Assembly (NCBI GenBank): GCA_020086605.1
Contig: JACBWW010000096.1
Coordinates: 186,001-250,000 of the forward strand
DNA length: 64,000 bases
Source of the DNA: Lanius collurio
Taxonomy: Eukaryota > Chordata > Aves > Passeriformes > Laniidae
Direction: 5' to 3'
Position numbers and translations under genes: made by a program. The notes under the pieces are model-generated. The model had not been told where the DNA came from. It made no database searches and worked only from the letters and a program-made list of their open reading frames with translations. Shown here in pieces: positions 25,822 through 38,511 of the stretch (positions within the stretch are counted from its first letter, which is position 1; each line of letters begins with the position of its first letter).

Positions 25822-26418
25822 TCAACTGCTATGATGATTTATATTACAGACTGAGATGTATGCCTTAAGTAGCATTGTTAAAGCTAAATTTAATCTTACG
25901 TTTCTGAAGGAGAAGCAGTCTCCTCCTTTAAAAATAAGGCAGAAACAATATACCTCTGCATTTGTAGAAGGAATGAATGAAAGAAAAAATTGTTTTTCCA
26001 TGGTACTCAAAAATAAACAGAGTTTATTTGGAATACAGATGCAACACAAGTCAAGAAAAAGACGCAACTCAAAAATCCCCTGGATATCCAACAGACTACA
26101 AAAAATAGTCCTGTAATATCCAGCTTGTGAGATAGAGTTCAAGGCACTTACAGTACTTAAAACTGTAATGCTAAAATAGAAAGAGAGTTTGAAGGTATCT
26201 CCCATCAGAAGGTCATCCCCTAGAACCACCAGAATTACAGCTTTTATGACAGTTTTTGAGAGAAAATAGAGCATTGTGTGGGTACTACAGCAGCACTTTG
26301 CTATGAGAAGCAGTGACACTATGATACAAATGGTATTTCCCCTGAGAAAATAAATTAAAAATGGACCTTCATCCTCAGCTAAAACGGGGGAAAGAAGCAT
26401 GGCAGAAATTGCTACCAA
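25822..26418 (-). CDS. Unrecognised 198-codon open frame (doubtful)
   Basis: This is the longest open frame outside the provirus and is notable in AT-rich DNA. The hypothetical protein is rich in Leu, Ile, Cys, Ser and Phe. It has hydrophobic stretches (for example IVSLLLIA near residues 33-40 and KAVILVVLGDD near 59-69) but no motif I recognise, and the Cys pattern shows no evident order. I see no promoter, splice or poly(A) context. A long antisense frame over the same DNA suggests local lack of stops rather than coding. It could be a chance frame, part of a lineage-specific gene or an ancient retroelement remnant. Confidence 0.12.
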   Translation of the reverse strand: MVAISAMLLSPVLAEDEGPFLIYFLRGNTICIIVSLLLIAKCCCSTHTMLYFLSKTVIKAVILVVLGDDLLMGDTFKLSFYFSITVLSTVSALNSISQAGYYRTIFCSLLDIQGIFELRLFLDLCCICIPNKLCLFLSTMEKQFFLSFIPSTNAEVYCFCLIFKGGDCFSFRNVRLNLALTMLLKAYISVCNINHHSS

Positions 26419-26716
26419 TCCAACACATTTTTAGATAGATTGGATAGTAGGAATCCTGCAATATTAAAGAAGCTGCATCTTGCCCTCTGCAAAAGTCTCC
26501 TCTTGGGGACATAGGAATCTTCTTGGAAATGTCACCATTCCTAATCTGTGGGCCACAGGAGGCTGTGAACAGGAAGCAATGTTGTACTTCTCAACCAGTA
26601 AATGATAACAGATCTTTCTGGAGGGCTTGCTCTTCCCTCCTGCAATAGAGGTTGGCCTTTATTTTTTTTTTTCCTTTTTAAGACATTGCCGTTGTCATCC
26701 TCAGTATTCCCAACTG

Positions 26717-26824
26717 AAAAAAAAAAAAACAAAAAAAAACCAAAAAAAACCCAACAAACCAAAAACCTAACAACAACAAAAAGTGCCATCAAACAAACAA
26801 GAGACCCACAAACCCCCCAACCAA
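26717..26824 (+). repeat. A/C low-complexity tract, about 108 bp
   Basis: Long A runs separated by C, CC and CCC, trailing into AACAACAAC and AAACAAACAA units. Confidence 0.85.
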
Positions 26825-28009
26825 ATTTATCAGAAATGGCAGTTTATACTTTGAAGAATTAAAAGCCAATTGCCTACCTACAGGAAGTTTGGGACAGCTC
26901 TGGCAACAACTTTTTCATAGCAGATGACACAGAAAATGAGGAGCACAGAACTCCATTCCTCAACAAATTACATTTGAACAAAGACACTTGGCCCTCTCTT
27001 CCACTTTCTGGCTGAAAATTGACAGGTCATCAGCAGATCTGGTAAGACCACTGAGGCTGGAAACAATGTTAACTGCTGCCAGAAGATATCTGCAACAATA
27101 TCATACCAATGGCCCTTCTTAAGAGGTCACCTCATCTTCAATGGGGCGCTCTGCTAGAGGAAATGTTCATTTACAGAGATCAAGTTAAAGAAATCTCACC
27201 TTGTGCATTAAGAAATGGTCCTTAAAATATACATGCAGTGAAAAAAACCTCTGATAGTCTGAGATTTTCAGGTGGCATCTTCAGTTTCTGCTCTATCAAA
27301 TTAAGTGCCATAAAGTACCAATTTCATGTTCCATTTTTCCCCCTACCCTTTTAAATCCTTCTGAACCTTCTTGGACACGTCCCAAGTACTCTCTCCATGA
27401 GTATCCTGTGGCAGCATCTGCCCAAGGAAGTCCAAAGGAAGATCTGCCATTCTATGCAAAATTCAAGTATCTGCCCTCTCTGGAAACCACAAACATTTTT
27501 ATGCAGCTTTTTATAGACAATCAAAAGAAAACCATGGTAAAACCAAGCAATCATAGTGAAAATCTGTCCTGGATCTGTGAAATCCTTGAGATACTTCAAT
27601 TTGACTGGAAGGCTCTGAGCACACAGATTTAAGTGGGTTTTATTTACGTGGTAGCTCAGTCCAAATGACCTGCAAACCAGATGACCTTTCAACCTAAATT
27701 GATTCTAAGTGCCACAAAGCAAGGATTAAGTAGAAAGTTCAACAGCTCTTTACAGCACTTAATAGAAGCAGTCTTCAACAAAGCATGAGAAAATACTTCA
27801 GGAAACAGCATTGAATGCAATGTTTGAGAGCAAAGGGTCTGGTGTTCAGCTCACAGACAATCCCACAAGGAGGGGGAGGGAAGTAGAGACCAGCAGGAGT
27901 TTCCCCATGCTAACAAGGCACAAACAAAAGACAGGTGATCCCATAGAATATCACTTAATAATGGGCTCTGGAACCCTCAGATCTTAGGGCAGGAATGAAG
28001 AGAACTGTG

Positions 28010-28052
28010 CCTTTCTGAAAGTGGCAGCACAAGTTCCAAACTTTCAGAAAGG
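28010..28052. repeat. Perfect 12-bp inverted repeat, 19-nt loop
   Basis: CCTTTCTGAAAG and its reverse complement CTTTCAGAAAGG. Each arm contains the near-palindrome CTTTC-T-GAAAG, so cruciform or paired-site binding is possible. Function unknown. Confidence 0.75.
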
Positions 28053-29230
28053 AAAGATGAAGATCCATACATAAGAGCAAAGACATAAATGAGAGCTGGA
28101 TTTCATATTATAAGTGCCAAATAAGACACTCCCCTTGACAATTCTCTCGGTTGTGAACTGATGTTTCCAGTGCCATATTTGAGAACTGTTTGCCAGTTAA
28201 AGTGTCAGACTTGAAAAGGAAGACAGAGCAATGAGAAAAGCAGTAAGGCATCATCTACTTTGTGCCTTCCACCACAGGAGATTTGAAATAGGTCCTTTGC
28301 TTTTGGTAAAAGACAGAACAACTGCAGGGCTGAATTCCTTGTGGATATTGGGTACTTTCATCACTGAGCTGTTCAGCTCCAAAGGAAAAGCTGAGGACTT
28401 CTTGAAGGCACTGTGCAGCTGAGCAAGAGATCTCCAAATATAACCCAGACCACAGTGTCAAACCTGGTTCAATATATATAATTTCTGCTGAGCATTCAAC
28501 ATGCATGTGCACTCCTGAAATAAGGGTGTGTTAACGCTCACAGATGAGTGGGGCCCACGAGTAATTCCAACTCATCCCACAATTCCTGTGCCTCCAGGGC
28601 AGTTTCTGTTTAAATGGCAATATATGGGCATATCAAGTTAGCGCTGAATACTGATGAGATCATGTTTATTGGTGCTGAAAGTGACTTCTGTGGACGTGTT
28701 TTGGTTTGGGCATTTTTCATTCATTATGAAGGTCTTAAAGTCTTGACCACTGTTACACAGCATCACAGCTGAATACATAACAGTACAGAAAGGTGTAAAG
28801 CAAATTTCAAAGCATGCAAAGGCAAATACACAAATTTGACTTTATTCACTCCCCTCATTCATGTCATCCAATGCATGCAAAGTTTCTGAGAAAAAGATCT
28901 TGCAAAAAGCCATGCAAGGGTTTTAAAAAAAAAAATACAAACCTGAGCTGTATTTTAATTTTTGGTTTAACTATTTTAATACATGAGCACCCTAAATTGG
29001 CTGTGTTTTCTTTGATTATTACTGTTGTTCTACAACCTCGAGCTAAGAAATGTAAAGAAGTGAACTTTGCAAACACTGTGAATCATAACTTCCAAAATAT
29101 GTGCAAACTAGCACAGATTTTTGCCTTAAAATCCAACTCTAATTTATCTATCAGAAATAATACAAGAATTATATTAAAATACATATTTTTATGATTTTCT
29201 ATGAAAATGTACATTCATGCATATAAATGC

Positions 29231-29246
29231 ATATATATATATATAT
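29231..29246. repeat. (AT)n microsatellite
   Basis: Eight AT units within a longer AT-rich TATA/CATA-like area. Confidence 0.85.
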
Positions 29247-30291
29247 AAACACATACACATCAATTTATGTGTATCTGAAAATCAAAATACACCCCTCAGA
29301 TTACATTTGCTACATCACTGCTTCGTTGAAATTCAGGAAATGGTTTACAGCACTGCTGACCTTACATGATTAGTTCTGAAAGGTTTACTTCTTTGTCACA
29401 CTGATTTGTGGCAATCACCTTGCTGCTCTGAAGTCATAAATCTCTGCAGATATCATAGTATGCCTTTCTATATATTGGTATGCTATCAGGAACAGTGATG
29501 ATCATTTATACTAGTGTGAAAAGACAGGGAATGCTTAGGAGACACTTAGGAGTTCATTGTTCTCTGTTCAGATATTTATGACTATGACTAGAGATAAAAA
29601 ATATAAATTACATTTACATATTTATGAGCATTTTTATGCAATATCTTCATTTCGATTAAAATGCCATCAATATCCCTACATTACTGTAATGCAAGCCTAG
29701 AAATCTAACTAGAATGCACTTAGCTTTATCTTTTTCCTAAAAACTTCCCAAATTAAAGCAATTAACAAAATACATCACGAGCAGTGCTGATCGATAAACA
29801 ATGCACTTAGATGCAATAACAGAAATTGTTAAGAACTAATCTATCATGTCATAGGACCTAAAGATATTTTTCTTTGTTTGGAGAAGCAGAAACAACCTTG
29901 GGAGAAAATGCGTGGGCTGCAGAACCATGCAATGCAAATTGAAGAGTGCAGGCAGAAACTCACCTCTAGCTTTGTTCTTTGTAGCAGCCACTGGAAGCAA
30001 GGAAAAGATTGCACAAGAAGAAGAGAACAAAGATAGATTAGACAGAAGTTTGAGCAAGTAAGAACACAGAGAAACTTCATCACTATCGATTCAAAGCTAA
30101 CAAACACCGTTTCTAAGATTATTTGACCTATTTATTAGAGACACCACTGGGCTGTGAGAGAGCTCAGATCTATGATTCTGTCAGAAGCCATGTGTTGAGA
30201 AGTTAGAAAATACACCAGAGTACACACTCAAAAAATCATGGTGAGGAGTGGAGAATAAACATGGATCATTAGTTGCAAGTAGATGAGAACA

Positions 30292-30304
30292 TACACACAC
30301 ACAC
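30292..30304. repeat. (AC)n microsatellite, short
   Basis: Six to seven AC units followed by GTTAG. Confidence 0.8.
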
Positions 30305-33300
30305 GTTAGTGAATTCTAGAACTTAAAACACAATTTGCTTTGCCAAAAGTATATTCTGAAGTACCTAAATCTTATGTCACCCCCTTGCTCCTATTTCTTG
30401 AAACATCCTTCTTCTGTGAAGCTGATACAAACAGAAATTGCTTAATTTGCAGATAACTCCAATGGTCTATAATCTCTTATATGACCATGGTTTTTCTTCA
30501 CTGAAACCTATATCCTCAGATTGTTCCTGCACCCTAACATAGCAAGCAAACCAAAAGGAACAGGTGATATTTTAATCAACACTGAAAAGTGCTCAAACTC
30601 AGAGAAGCAGGGACAGAAACTACAGTTATCCTTGAGTCTCCTGAATCCACAGAGTTTCATGCTGATAGCTCCTCATGTCCAACAGGGTAACAAAAACAAA
30701 GACTGGAGCTTAAAATGTTTCAGTAACAACCATTCTACCACCAAAAGAAACAGAATCATTTTTTCTGAGGCTCAGGGATAACGTTGAAATTAAATGTTAC
30801 TCACAACCTAAAGTTAGAATGGAATAACTCTGTTAATGGAACTAATTAAATTAAAGAGATGCTATCCACACCTCTCTAAACTCTCAAGTGCACTCTGAAA
30901 AGGCGTTCATTTAAGAGCATCTCCATAAAAAGAGGTACCTCAGAAAAAAACCCAAACCAAACAAACAAAATATGTAATTCCTCTTCTGCTGGCCATTAAC
31001 AATTCAAAGGCAGCTAGACTTGATATCAAAAGACATAAAAAAAAGGACAAAGACCAAGTCCTTTTCTGGTGTTTTTGCTTCTCTTGCTGCTATCTAAAAT
31101 GGTTGTTTGTTTTTTTTTTTTCCCTCTTTGATCTGGTGTCTGAGACCAAAAAGGTTTGGTAGTCAGTCTTTGCTAAGATAAGCATGGAGCTCATAGCAGT
31201 GAAGGCCAAGGTGCCATAGACGAAGAAATTACTGAAAACCTGAAACTTCTAACTTTACAAATGCATCAAAATATCAATTCTCCAGCTGCCTTTTTTAAAA
31301 TTCTTTTAAAATTTCTTCACTGATCCCTCCTTTACTTCCAGATTGACCATTGTGACTTGCAAACAACACTAAAGCTCAGCTTTGGGGATGTACACTGAGT
31401 GCAGATGCTTCTGCAGAGCTCTTTCCATAGAGCTGTTTAACAAGACACATGCACCTGCAAACTGCCCGTAAATCCTGCACGCGCCAAAAATTGCTTGTGT
31501 AGTAAACAAAATTAATGATGCCATTCTAATTTTATAAGAAGTGAACAGTTTCTCCTTCATGCAAATCTAAGTTGATAATGAATGCACTGAGTTCATCAAC
31601 CTGTTCATTTTCTCCGGCTTCCCCTTCTTTTTCCGTCCTGAGAATTACATCGACATGAATGTATTATCACTTCTAGCCAGAATAATCACATAAACTTAAC
31701 AAAGGCCTGGAGAAAACGCTATCTCCCTGTCCACCAGAAATTTAAAAGCAACAGGAGACCTTGTACTTAATTAAACAGAATAAATAGATACATGTGTGAA
31801 TGTATATATACATATAAATACACATATAAAAAAAAAAAAGTACTTGAATTCTTCAGAATATACACACACACAATTACATGCACATATAAGTGATATAATT
31901 TATGTCTATGGGTACATATATGCATGTGTCTTAAAACAATCCACACATTCTATGATGAGACAGCTTTGTTTTCAAGCACGTGCACTAGACAGAATTATTG
32001 CCTAATCAGTAAATAAAGAAAAGATATAAATGAGGTTGTACATTATAATTGGAAGTAGGACAGGTTACTAGGCTTGTTAGACCAATTATAACTCTCTGCA
32101 AATCCACTAATAGAGGACTAGATGACAGTAACCTTCTTAAAAATGTCATGTTCAATACTTGTAAGCTTTCCCATTGACAGCATGGTCCAATTACAAGTCA
32201 ATTCGTAAAGTTCAAACTGCACAACAGCCAAATTAGCTGAAAATAGTCTTTCAAAATATAATTCTGCCTACAGAAGGCAACTAGCTGGAGCTGTTTCCAT
32301 CTTTTTGATACCTAGAGTGAGGGAAAACTCCCTTTCACTGCTAACATCGAGGTGAGTTTTTCTTTTTTTCAAAGGTGAAAGAATTTTCCTCTCTTCCCTC
32401 TTTACTCTCCTTGTCACTCTGTAAAGAGAAGGCAATTTTCAACCTATATCCATTACGTTTGAAAAATTTTAGCCACCAATTATTATTACATGAAAAGCCA
32501 TAGAAGACAAGCATAGATAAATGTTTCAAATGAGCATCATCAAGACTGAAATTTAGCAGAGGGAAGCTGAGATCTTGGTTGGAGCACCAAATACAGGAAA
32601 ACTCAGCTTTTTATGCCACTTATGGCAGTGACAAAAGACCTGTAGGTTCCAACAAATAACATTACAGTCAAAGAATCCACTTTTGCTTTAAATCTTCAGC
32701 AAGTCAGATGATTTATCCACATTTCCACATAATACATTCTCTTTTTCCCCACCTAAACTTCCTAGCTTGCAGACAAAAGAAAGAAACTCTTCAAGGCAGT
32801 GAGTCTACCTCACCTCAAAGTAGCATATGCATATACTACTATATCAGGATATTGATTTGAAACTTCCTTAATACAAATAAAATGGTTTAGGACTGGCCAG
32901 TAATAATTTTTGGGCACAATGTAACCTAAACCTAGAATTTGCTGTGTATGACTCGTGTACTTTGTCTAAATTACAAAGCAAATCAGTAAATGGATAAAAA
33001 GGAAAAACAGTGACTTCAGATATTTCCCTATGTTCAGGGATAGCCATAAAAAAAATGAACATTCATAAGGGAATTTATCTTCAGTTACTCTGTCTTGTCT
33101 TTCTTAGGAAAATTATTCTGGGTAAGGAGACATACTACAGCAAAGTGTGAACAGCGACCTTTTTGGAATTTAGGGAAAAATTCTAAAGATCAGAGAAGAA
33201 AGACAAAATACGAAGAAAGACCATATTTTCAGAAGTCAGGTTGAAAGTCATGACAGAGCTACTAGATTTCTAGGTAAGGCTGAGAAATAAATCTTTCTAT

Positions 33301-34167
33301 TTTCTCTAGCAAGGTTAAACAGTATTGTATTTTCTGAAGGCTTTTGAGGTCACAGCATATGTAAAACAAAAGGGTGGGCCACCAGGGAGGGTCTGTGAGT
33401 GAGGGGATCACAGAACAGCAACAACTCAAGGTCAGCAATCTCAGGAGAGTCCCACTATGAGAGATCTGGAAAGGGAAGGAAAACTGTGCCAGGTGCTCCA
33501 TCGTGGCAGCTAAATTTCACAGAGCTCATGTTTTTAGGGCCTTTTTAAATCAGAAAAGTAATCCTGCCATAGCTGTGCTGCTGAAACAATCTTTTTAAAA
33601 ATCATTGCCTGAATGTAAAAACCTACATTCAAATTTCAAAAATCATAATATACCCTTGCTCTCAAATATCAGTAATATATTGTGCTTTATTTTCTGTGAT
33701 ACAACTGACTTCTTGCTTTTGGTATGCCAGCAATTGTTAAATTACATTCTTTGATAAATGGTGGCTACAAGTTGTTCAATATTTTCTCCACACTCAGCCG
33801 TCTCTACGCTGTTCAATTTTGTAGACACTTTTAGACAGATTTGATAAAGCTTTTATTTTATTTTTCTCTTATATGTGATTTATTATTCGATTTGGAGTTT
33901 TGTCTTTTGTCTTTGGAGAAAACCACATCCGTCCAATTACTTCAATAACTCAATAAAAATAAAAAAAGTGAAAAAGTATTTCCCCCAGATATCCAGCCAA
34001 CCTAACCTTTTATTTCAAAAAATAAGAGGAAAGAAAAAGGAAAGTGAAAGGTCTGAGGTCATTCTTGTTATCATTTCACCTATTGGATGCACTAAGATCA
34101 CAGATCTAGGAACAAACAGTATAATATTTAAATGTTATAATGATTAAATACTCTATTCAAGGAAAGG

Positions 34168-34190
34168 AAAAAAAAAAAAAAAAAAAAAAA
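34168..34190 (+). repeat. poly(A) run, 23 bases
   Basis: Uninterrupted A run with no retroposon body recognised before it. Confidence 0.9.
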
Positions 34191-34380
34191 GTCCCTAAAG
34201 TACATTTCATTGATTTTCTCCCAAAATATGGTAACCTACAGTTCCAGCAATTCTGGAGGTCCTCTCATCTTCAATAAAAAACTAACACATCACCAGTCAG
34301 ATGAACTCATTTATTCATCTGTATTTTTACTCCAGCCTTAAAATCTCTTATGACCATGGACTATAAAAATGATGACAGAA

Positions 34381-34466
34381 ACAGCAAAAAATAAACATCC
34401 CCCCAACCCCACAAAATAAAAGGAAAAAACAACAAAAAAAAAAACCCAACAACAAAAAAAACAACC
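34381..34466 (+). repeat. A/C low-complexity tract
   Basis: Includes CCCCCCAACCCC and AAAAAAACAACAAAA-type segments, with a few T and G near the left end. Confidence 0.8.
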
Positions 34467-37017
34467 ATGCAGCTCTGCTCCCCAACACATCCAACATATA
34501 ATTCAGATTTCCAGTTTTTGAAAGAAACCTAGGTATTCTTACAGTGCCTAAATTTAGAATTTTCTTTTTAATTTAGGATTATGATGATGACAACAACTGC
34601 CTTTTTTCCCTTTGGATAAACTGATGGATTACCACTGATCATTTAGGTCACCTAAATGCCAGCTCTGAATCTCTGACTGGGAAAGCTCCCCTGTGTGACA
34701 GAAGGCCTTAGCAGGATCATTTCCTCCAGAAAATAATGCAAATTATGAGGCTCTCACAGACTAGAGACCCATCCAAACAAAGACACCCACATGTGCTGCA
34801 ATGCGGAATTCTTCCCACCCTCCTTTCCAAAACCAGCCTTTTCCAAAAGCCACTGAAGGAGAAACAAACCCCCACCTGAAATTCATAATGGGAATTTGAG
34901 TCTCCTGAATTTGGGAAGACATTGCTGCTCAGACTTGAAGAGTGACCACAAATGACACAGAAACATGGCATCTTGGGAATTCTTTTAGCTCGGGATGTAG
35001 GTACGAAAAAAAAAAAAACAAAAAACTAGATACACTGGCACAGATACATTTGTTTACTTCTGACTTTATGATCTTTCACTTGATTGCTTTTATCACTATG
35101 CTTTTGCATTTTATAGTGAATATTGTTTCTATACATAAATTCTGCACACTCGTCTCACAGAGATTCCTAAAATATCAGATAGGGGCATTTGCAGATATCA
35201 TCAGAACGTATGGATTCCTAGATAGCCCTTCCTCTCTTTACTTACATAACCACTAAAAATCTGGGCAGTCATGCATATGTAACTAAATGGAATTCAAAAA
35301 TGTGACCTTCTTTTATTTTATTTATTATGTGTTCTATCTCTGCATCACTCTATCTACAACACAAGTTCCTGAAATGACATCAGGTAATTTCCCTCAGAAA
35401 CATAAAATAGTTCTGAAGATACAACTGAAAAAGGGGAAAAAAAGCAAATTGGAAGGGTTATGAGAATGACAGCTACTGCATCCTGTGGGTTTGAAGCATC
35501 ATCTTTAGACTTCTCCTAATAAATTGCCTAATATATAGTCAAAGCCTTTGGTGATGGGGACTTCAAAATCTCTCCAGGTCACCTCTTTCAGGGCACAGTT
35601 GTTGCTCTCAGTGATAAATTGTTTTGCTGGTAGAGAACTTAACCATCACATGTACCATCACATGGTGCAATTCTTCACCCTTCTCATATTTCCAGGAGTT
35701 CAAATTAAAGAATGGACACTTCTTTAATGTAGCTCTTGGCAAACCTGAAGATTTATTGTTTCTCTTCAATGCTTAAAAATAATCTAAACTTTCTCAATGT
35801 AAGTTTTCCAACTTGCACTATATTGCCTTCCTCAGTTTTAAAACTGTGACTAGATTATCACATGCAATAATACTCATTATGCAATACTAATCACAAAATA
35901 CTGAAAAACACACAGCTCCATTTCCTTCCTGAAAATTAGGGTATAAATATAGTAATTTTGTTCTCAATACTCATTATGACTGGCATGATGGAGATCAGCA
36001 GAAGCATCTTATAATCTAAACATCACTAGACTTCAGGATTCCAGCTGTACCTGATTCACATTAGCAGCTGGAAACACATAACACAGCGTATTACTGTATA
36101 GTGAAAATAGAAGATGAATATAATCATGCCCTAAAGGCTCCTCTTAAAAGCATTGAGGTAAGACTATTTGCCTGTCCCAAAATGCCAACTTCATGCATGT
36201 TTTAATACAGCTGGACACGTAACTTCTACAAGCAATGCAAGTTGCAACTTAGCAATTTTACCATAAGCTGGGTTTCCATAAAACATCAGAGAAATTTCAC
36301 TTGCAAATCAATAATTTAGTTAATGCAGTAAACACAATTTTTATATTTCATTTTACCAAGGTAACAATGTTTTAAGAAGTATGTATAAAGAGACAACTCT
36401 GGAGTAGTAGAATCAAGCACTCCACAAGGCTGTAAGCAGGGTAGTGTCAGGCAGAGATACAAGTCATCAGTTCTGCTCTCAGATCTCTCTCACAGTTATT
36501 TCAAAACTTAAATATTTGAAAAGCTTTGATATTCATTCATCCCCTCTAAAAAGCTATCAAAATTGTTAGTCATACAGGACATGCATACACAAACTCGCCC
36601 AGCTTCTGTGTTTTTGTCAGTTCTCCAGAATAAAGAGAAAGGAAAAGATCCTCCTTGGAAACACTTAGAAAACAAATTGTCTGTCATCAGGTAACTGTGG
36701 TTGGGCACAAGCAGCTGTAATCAGTGAGCTTTTGTTTCTTTTCATATCTGCAGATTAATTCATGCAAAATACCTCAAACTGTGCCTTGTCCATTTCTGCT
36801 CAACCCAAGAGAAACCTGGGACATTCATGTATCGTGTAGATTTGGATTTTGATAAAGTAGATGCTAACCTACATTATTAAAAAGAGAAATTTCCTGGCTC
36901 TACAACACCTATATGCATTTCTTTTTAGTCACAGTCCACAGGTCTGGTAACCCACAAGAGTTCAAGAGTTCTTGTATTTGAAAATAAGCTCCAAGGCAAC
37001 GGTCATGAAATGAAACT

Positions 37018-37090
37018 AAAAAAAAGGCAAAAAAAACAACAACAAAACCAAAAAAAACCCAAAAAACAAACCAAAACAAAACCCAAAACA
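37018..37090 (+). repeat. A/C low-complexity tract
   Basis: AACAACAACAAAACC and AAAAAACCC units. It lies about 180 bp left of the T-rich acceptor-like stretch at 37235. Confidence 0.85.
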
Positions 37091-37270
37091 TATAATTCAG
37101 AGCAAGGAACTATGGAGGCTGACCAAGAGTTGGGGTTCTCCCTATGTTACCTTTGATTGCAACTAAAATCATCTACTGGAAGCTCTAAGATGGTTTTGAA
37201 AAGGCAGCTGGTGGTTTTTGCATGCTTACTTTGCTTTTTTTTTTTTTATTTTATTTTTTTTTTATTTTAG

Positions 37271-37349
37271 AGTACAGCCCTTGGTTTCTCTGTATAAGTG
37301 TTATGCTACAATCCTTCAGATCATCTGTGTGAAATGCTTTCTTGACAAG
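37271..37349 (+). other. Exon-like segment after a very long T tract
   Basis: A T-rich stretch of about 35 bases ends in TTTTAG at 37270. A 79-bp segment follows and ends in GACAAG/gtaaat. One frame is open across it (VQPLVSLYKCYATILQIICV, then six more residues). The T tract may simply be the reverse of a retroposon poly(A) tail, which would make the acceptor accidental. Confidence 0.18.
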
Positions 37350-38440
37350 GTAAATCTATGCATTAGGGGGCCACAGGAGCAATGCTTGAAGCATGTGGAA
37401 ACAAGCCCATCTTAAAGGGCAGACAATTAAAAACCTTAAACAAAAAACCAAGATTTTTTTATTCCCCAAATATTTTCAATTTAGACTTTTACAGATACTA
37501 AGAGACAAACTGAGGTGAGAGGACTGATGAAAAAAATACAATAAACTCTGTGCAGAACTCAAACAACTGGATTTTCTTAGGTTTAAATGGACATCTGTGA
37601 CCTAAATCAAGCACTTCTATGACTGAAGAACTGAAATTTCAGATCTATTTAGCAAACCAAATACGTTATTTTTAAAGAGTCCTAAATACAAAACAAAACA
37701 AAACCCCTCACTCCAAAACACTGCTAACCACAGTCAAATGACTCCATTTCAAACACACACTTTATCATTTATCTTCAGAAGCATGGCACAAATAAACACC
37801 GCATTCTATGCGATTTATTTTTAGCCCCTATTCCAGTTTGGATAATGGGGAACACAAGGTGAATTTTCCAACTCTATCATAATGCTATTAGTGATGCAAC
37901 ATTAAAAAAAATAAAGAAAAAAAGAAAAAAACCCAAAACTCCCACATTTTTTTAATGTGACTTACTGGTACCTTTTTTAAACAGTTCAACAAACACAGAC
38001 AAACTGTAAAAAAAAACCAATTAAGACTGCATGCCATACCCAATGTCCAAATATTTGGCTGCAATTTATCATCTGCTACTCATAACCATGCCTAAAAATA
38101 AGGCTACTGACTTATCTTTTTCTCTGTATGTGGCTTTACAACAAAGGACTCCAGGGCTGGAAACAGAAAAGACTCAGTGCCACTCCATTTTGTCAGCCAA
38201 TATCAAATGTGATGCCTACTAGTGCTGTTAAGGTAAAAAGCTGCTATGGCAAGACTTACTAAGCAGGACTTACTTTTGTAGCTTGGGTGAGACATGAAAA
38301 AAAGGAAATATTTTTATAGAAATGAACAGTCCAGAGATAAATTTCATCCTTGATATTTATTTTTTTAACCCGACACCCTTTTACACTGCACATCTGAAAT
38401 TTCACCTGATTATATGCATTAACTTAGCAATCAACTGCTC

Positions 38441-38511
38441 AAAAAAAAAAACCCAAAAAAACCCCACAACTCCCCCACCAAAAAAAAACCAAAGAAAACA
38501 AAACCAACACC
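38441..38511 (+). repeat. A/C low-complexity tract
   Basis: A11 followed by CCCAAAAAACCCC-like units and CCCCCACC, almost free of G and T. Confidence 0.85.

Larger units (their letters stand above)
26419..34167. other. AT-rich non-coding stretch
   Basis: No gene recognised. It contains an A/C tract (26717), (AT)n and (AC)n microsatellites, a 12-bp hairpin (28010) and A-rich runs. Overlapping frames on both strands at 27351-27692 have no splice context. A segment around 31430-31680, with a CGCGCC patch and unusually few low-complexity runs, could be conserved non-coding DNA, but this cannot be judged without an alignment. Confidence 0.5.

Noticed and set aside
27351..27692. 113-codon minus-strand frame with an overlapping + frame
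   Set aside because: Open on both strands, no splice context, no recognised similarity.
36909..37091. Phe/Val/Trp-rich minus-strand frame (similar ones at 23729-24078, 26541-26792 and 50748-50993)
   Set aside because: Translations of A/C low-complexity tracts.
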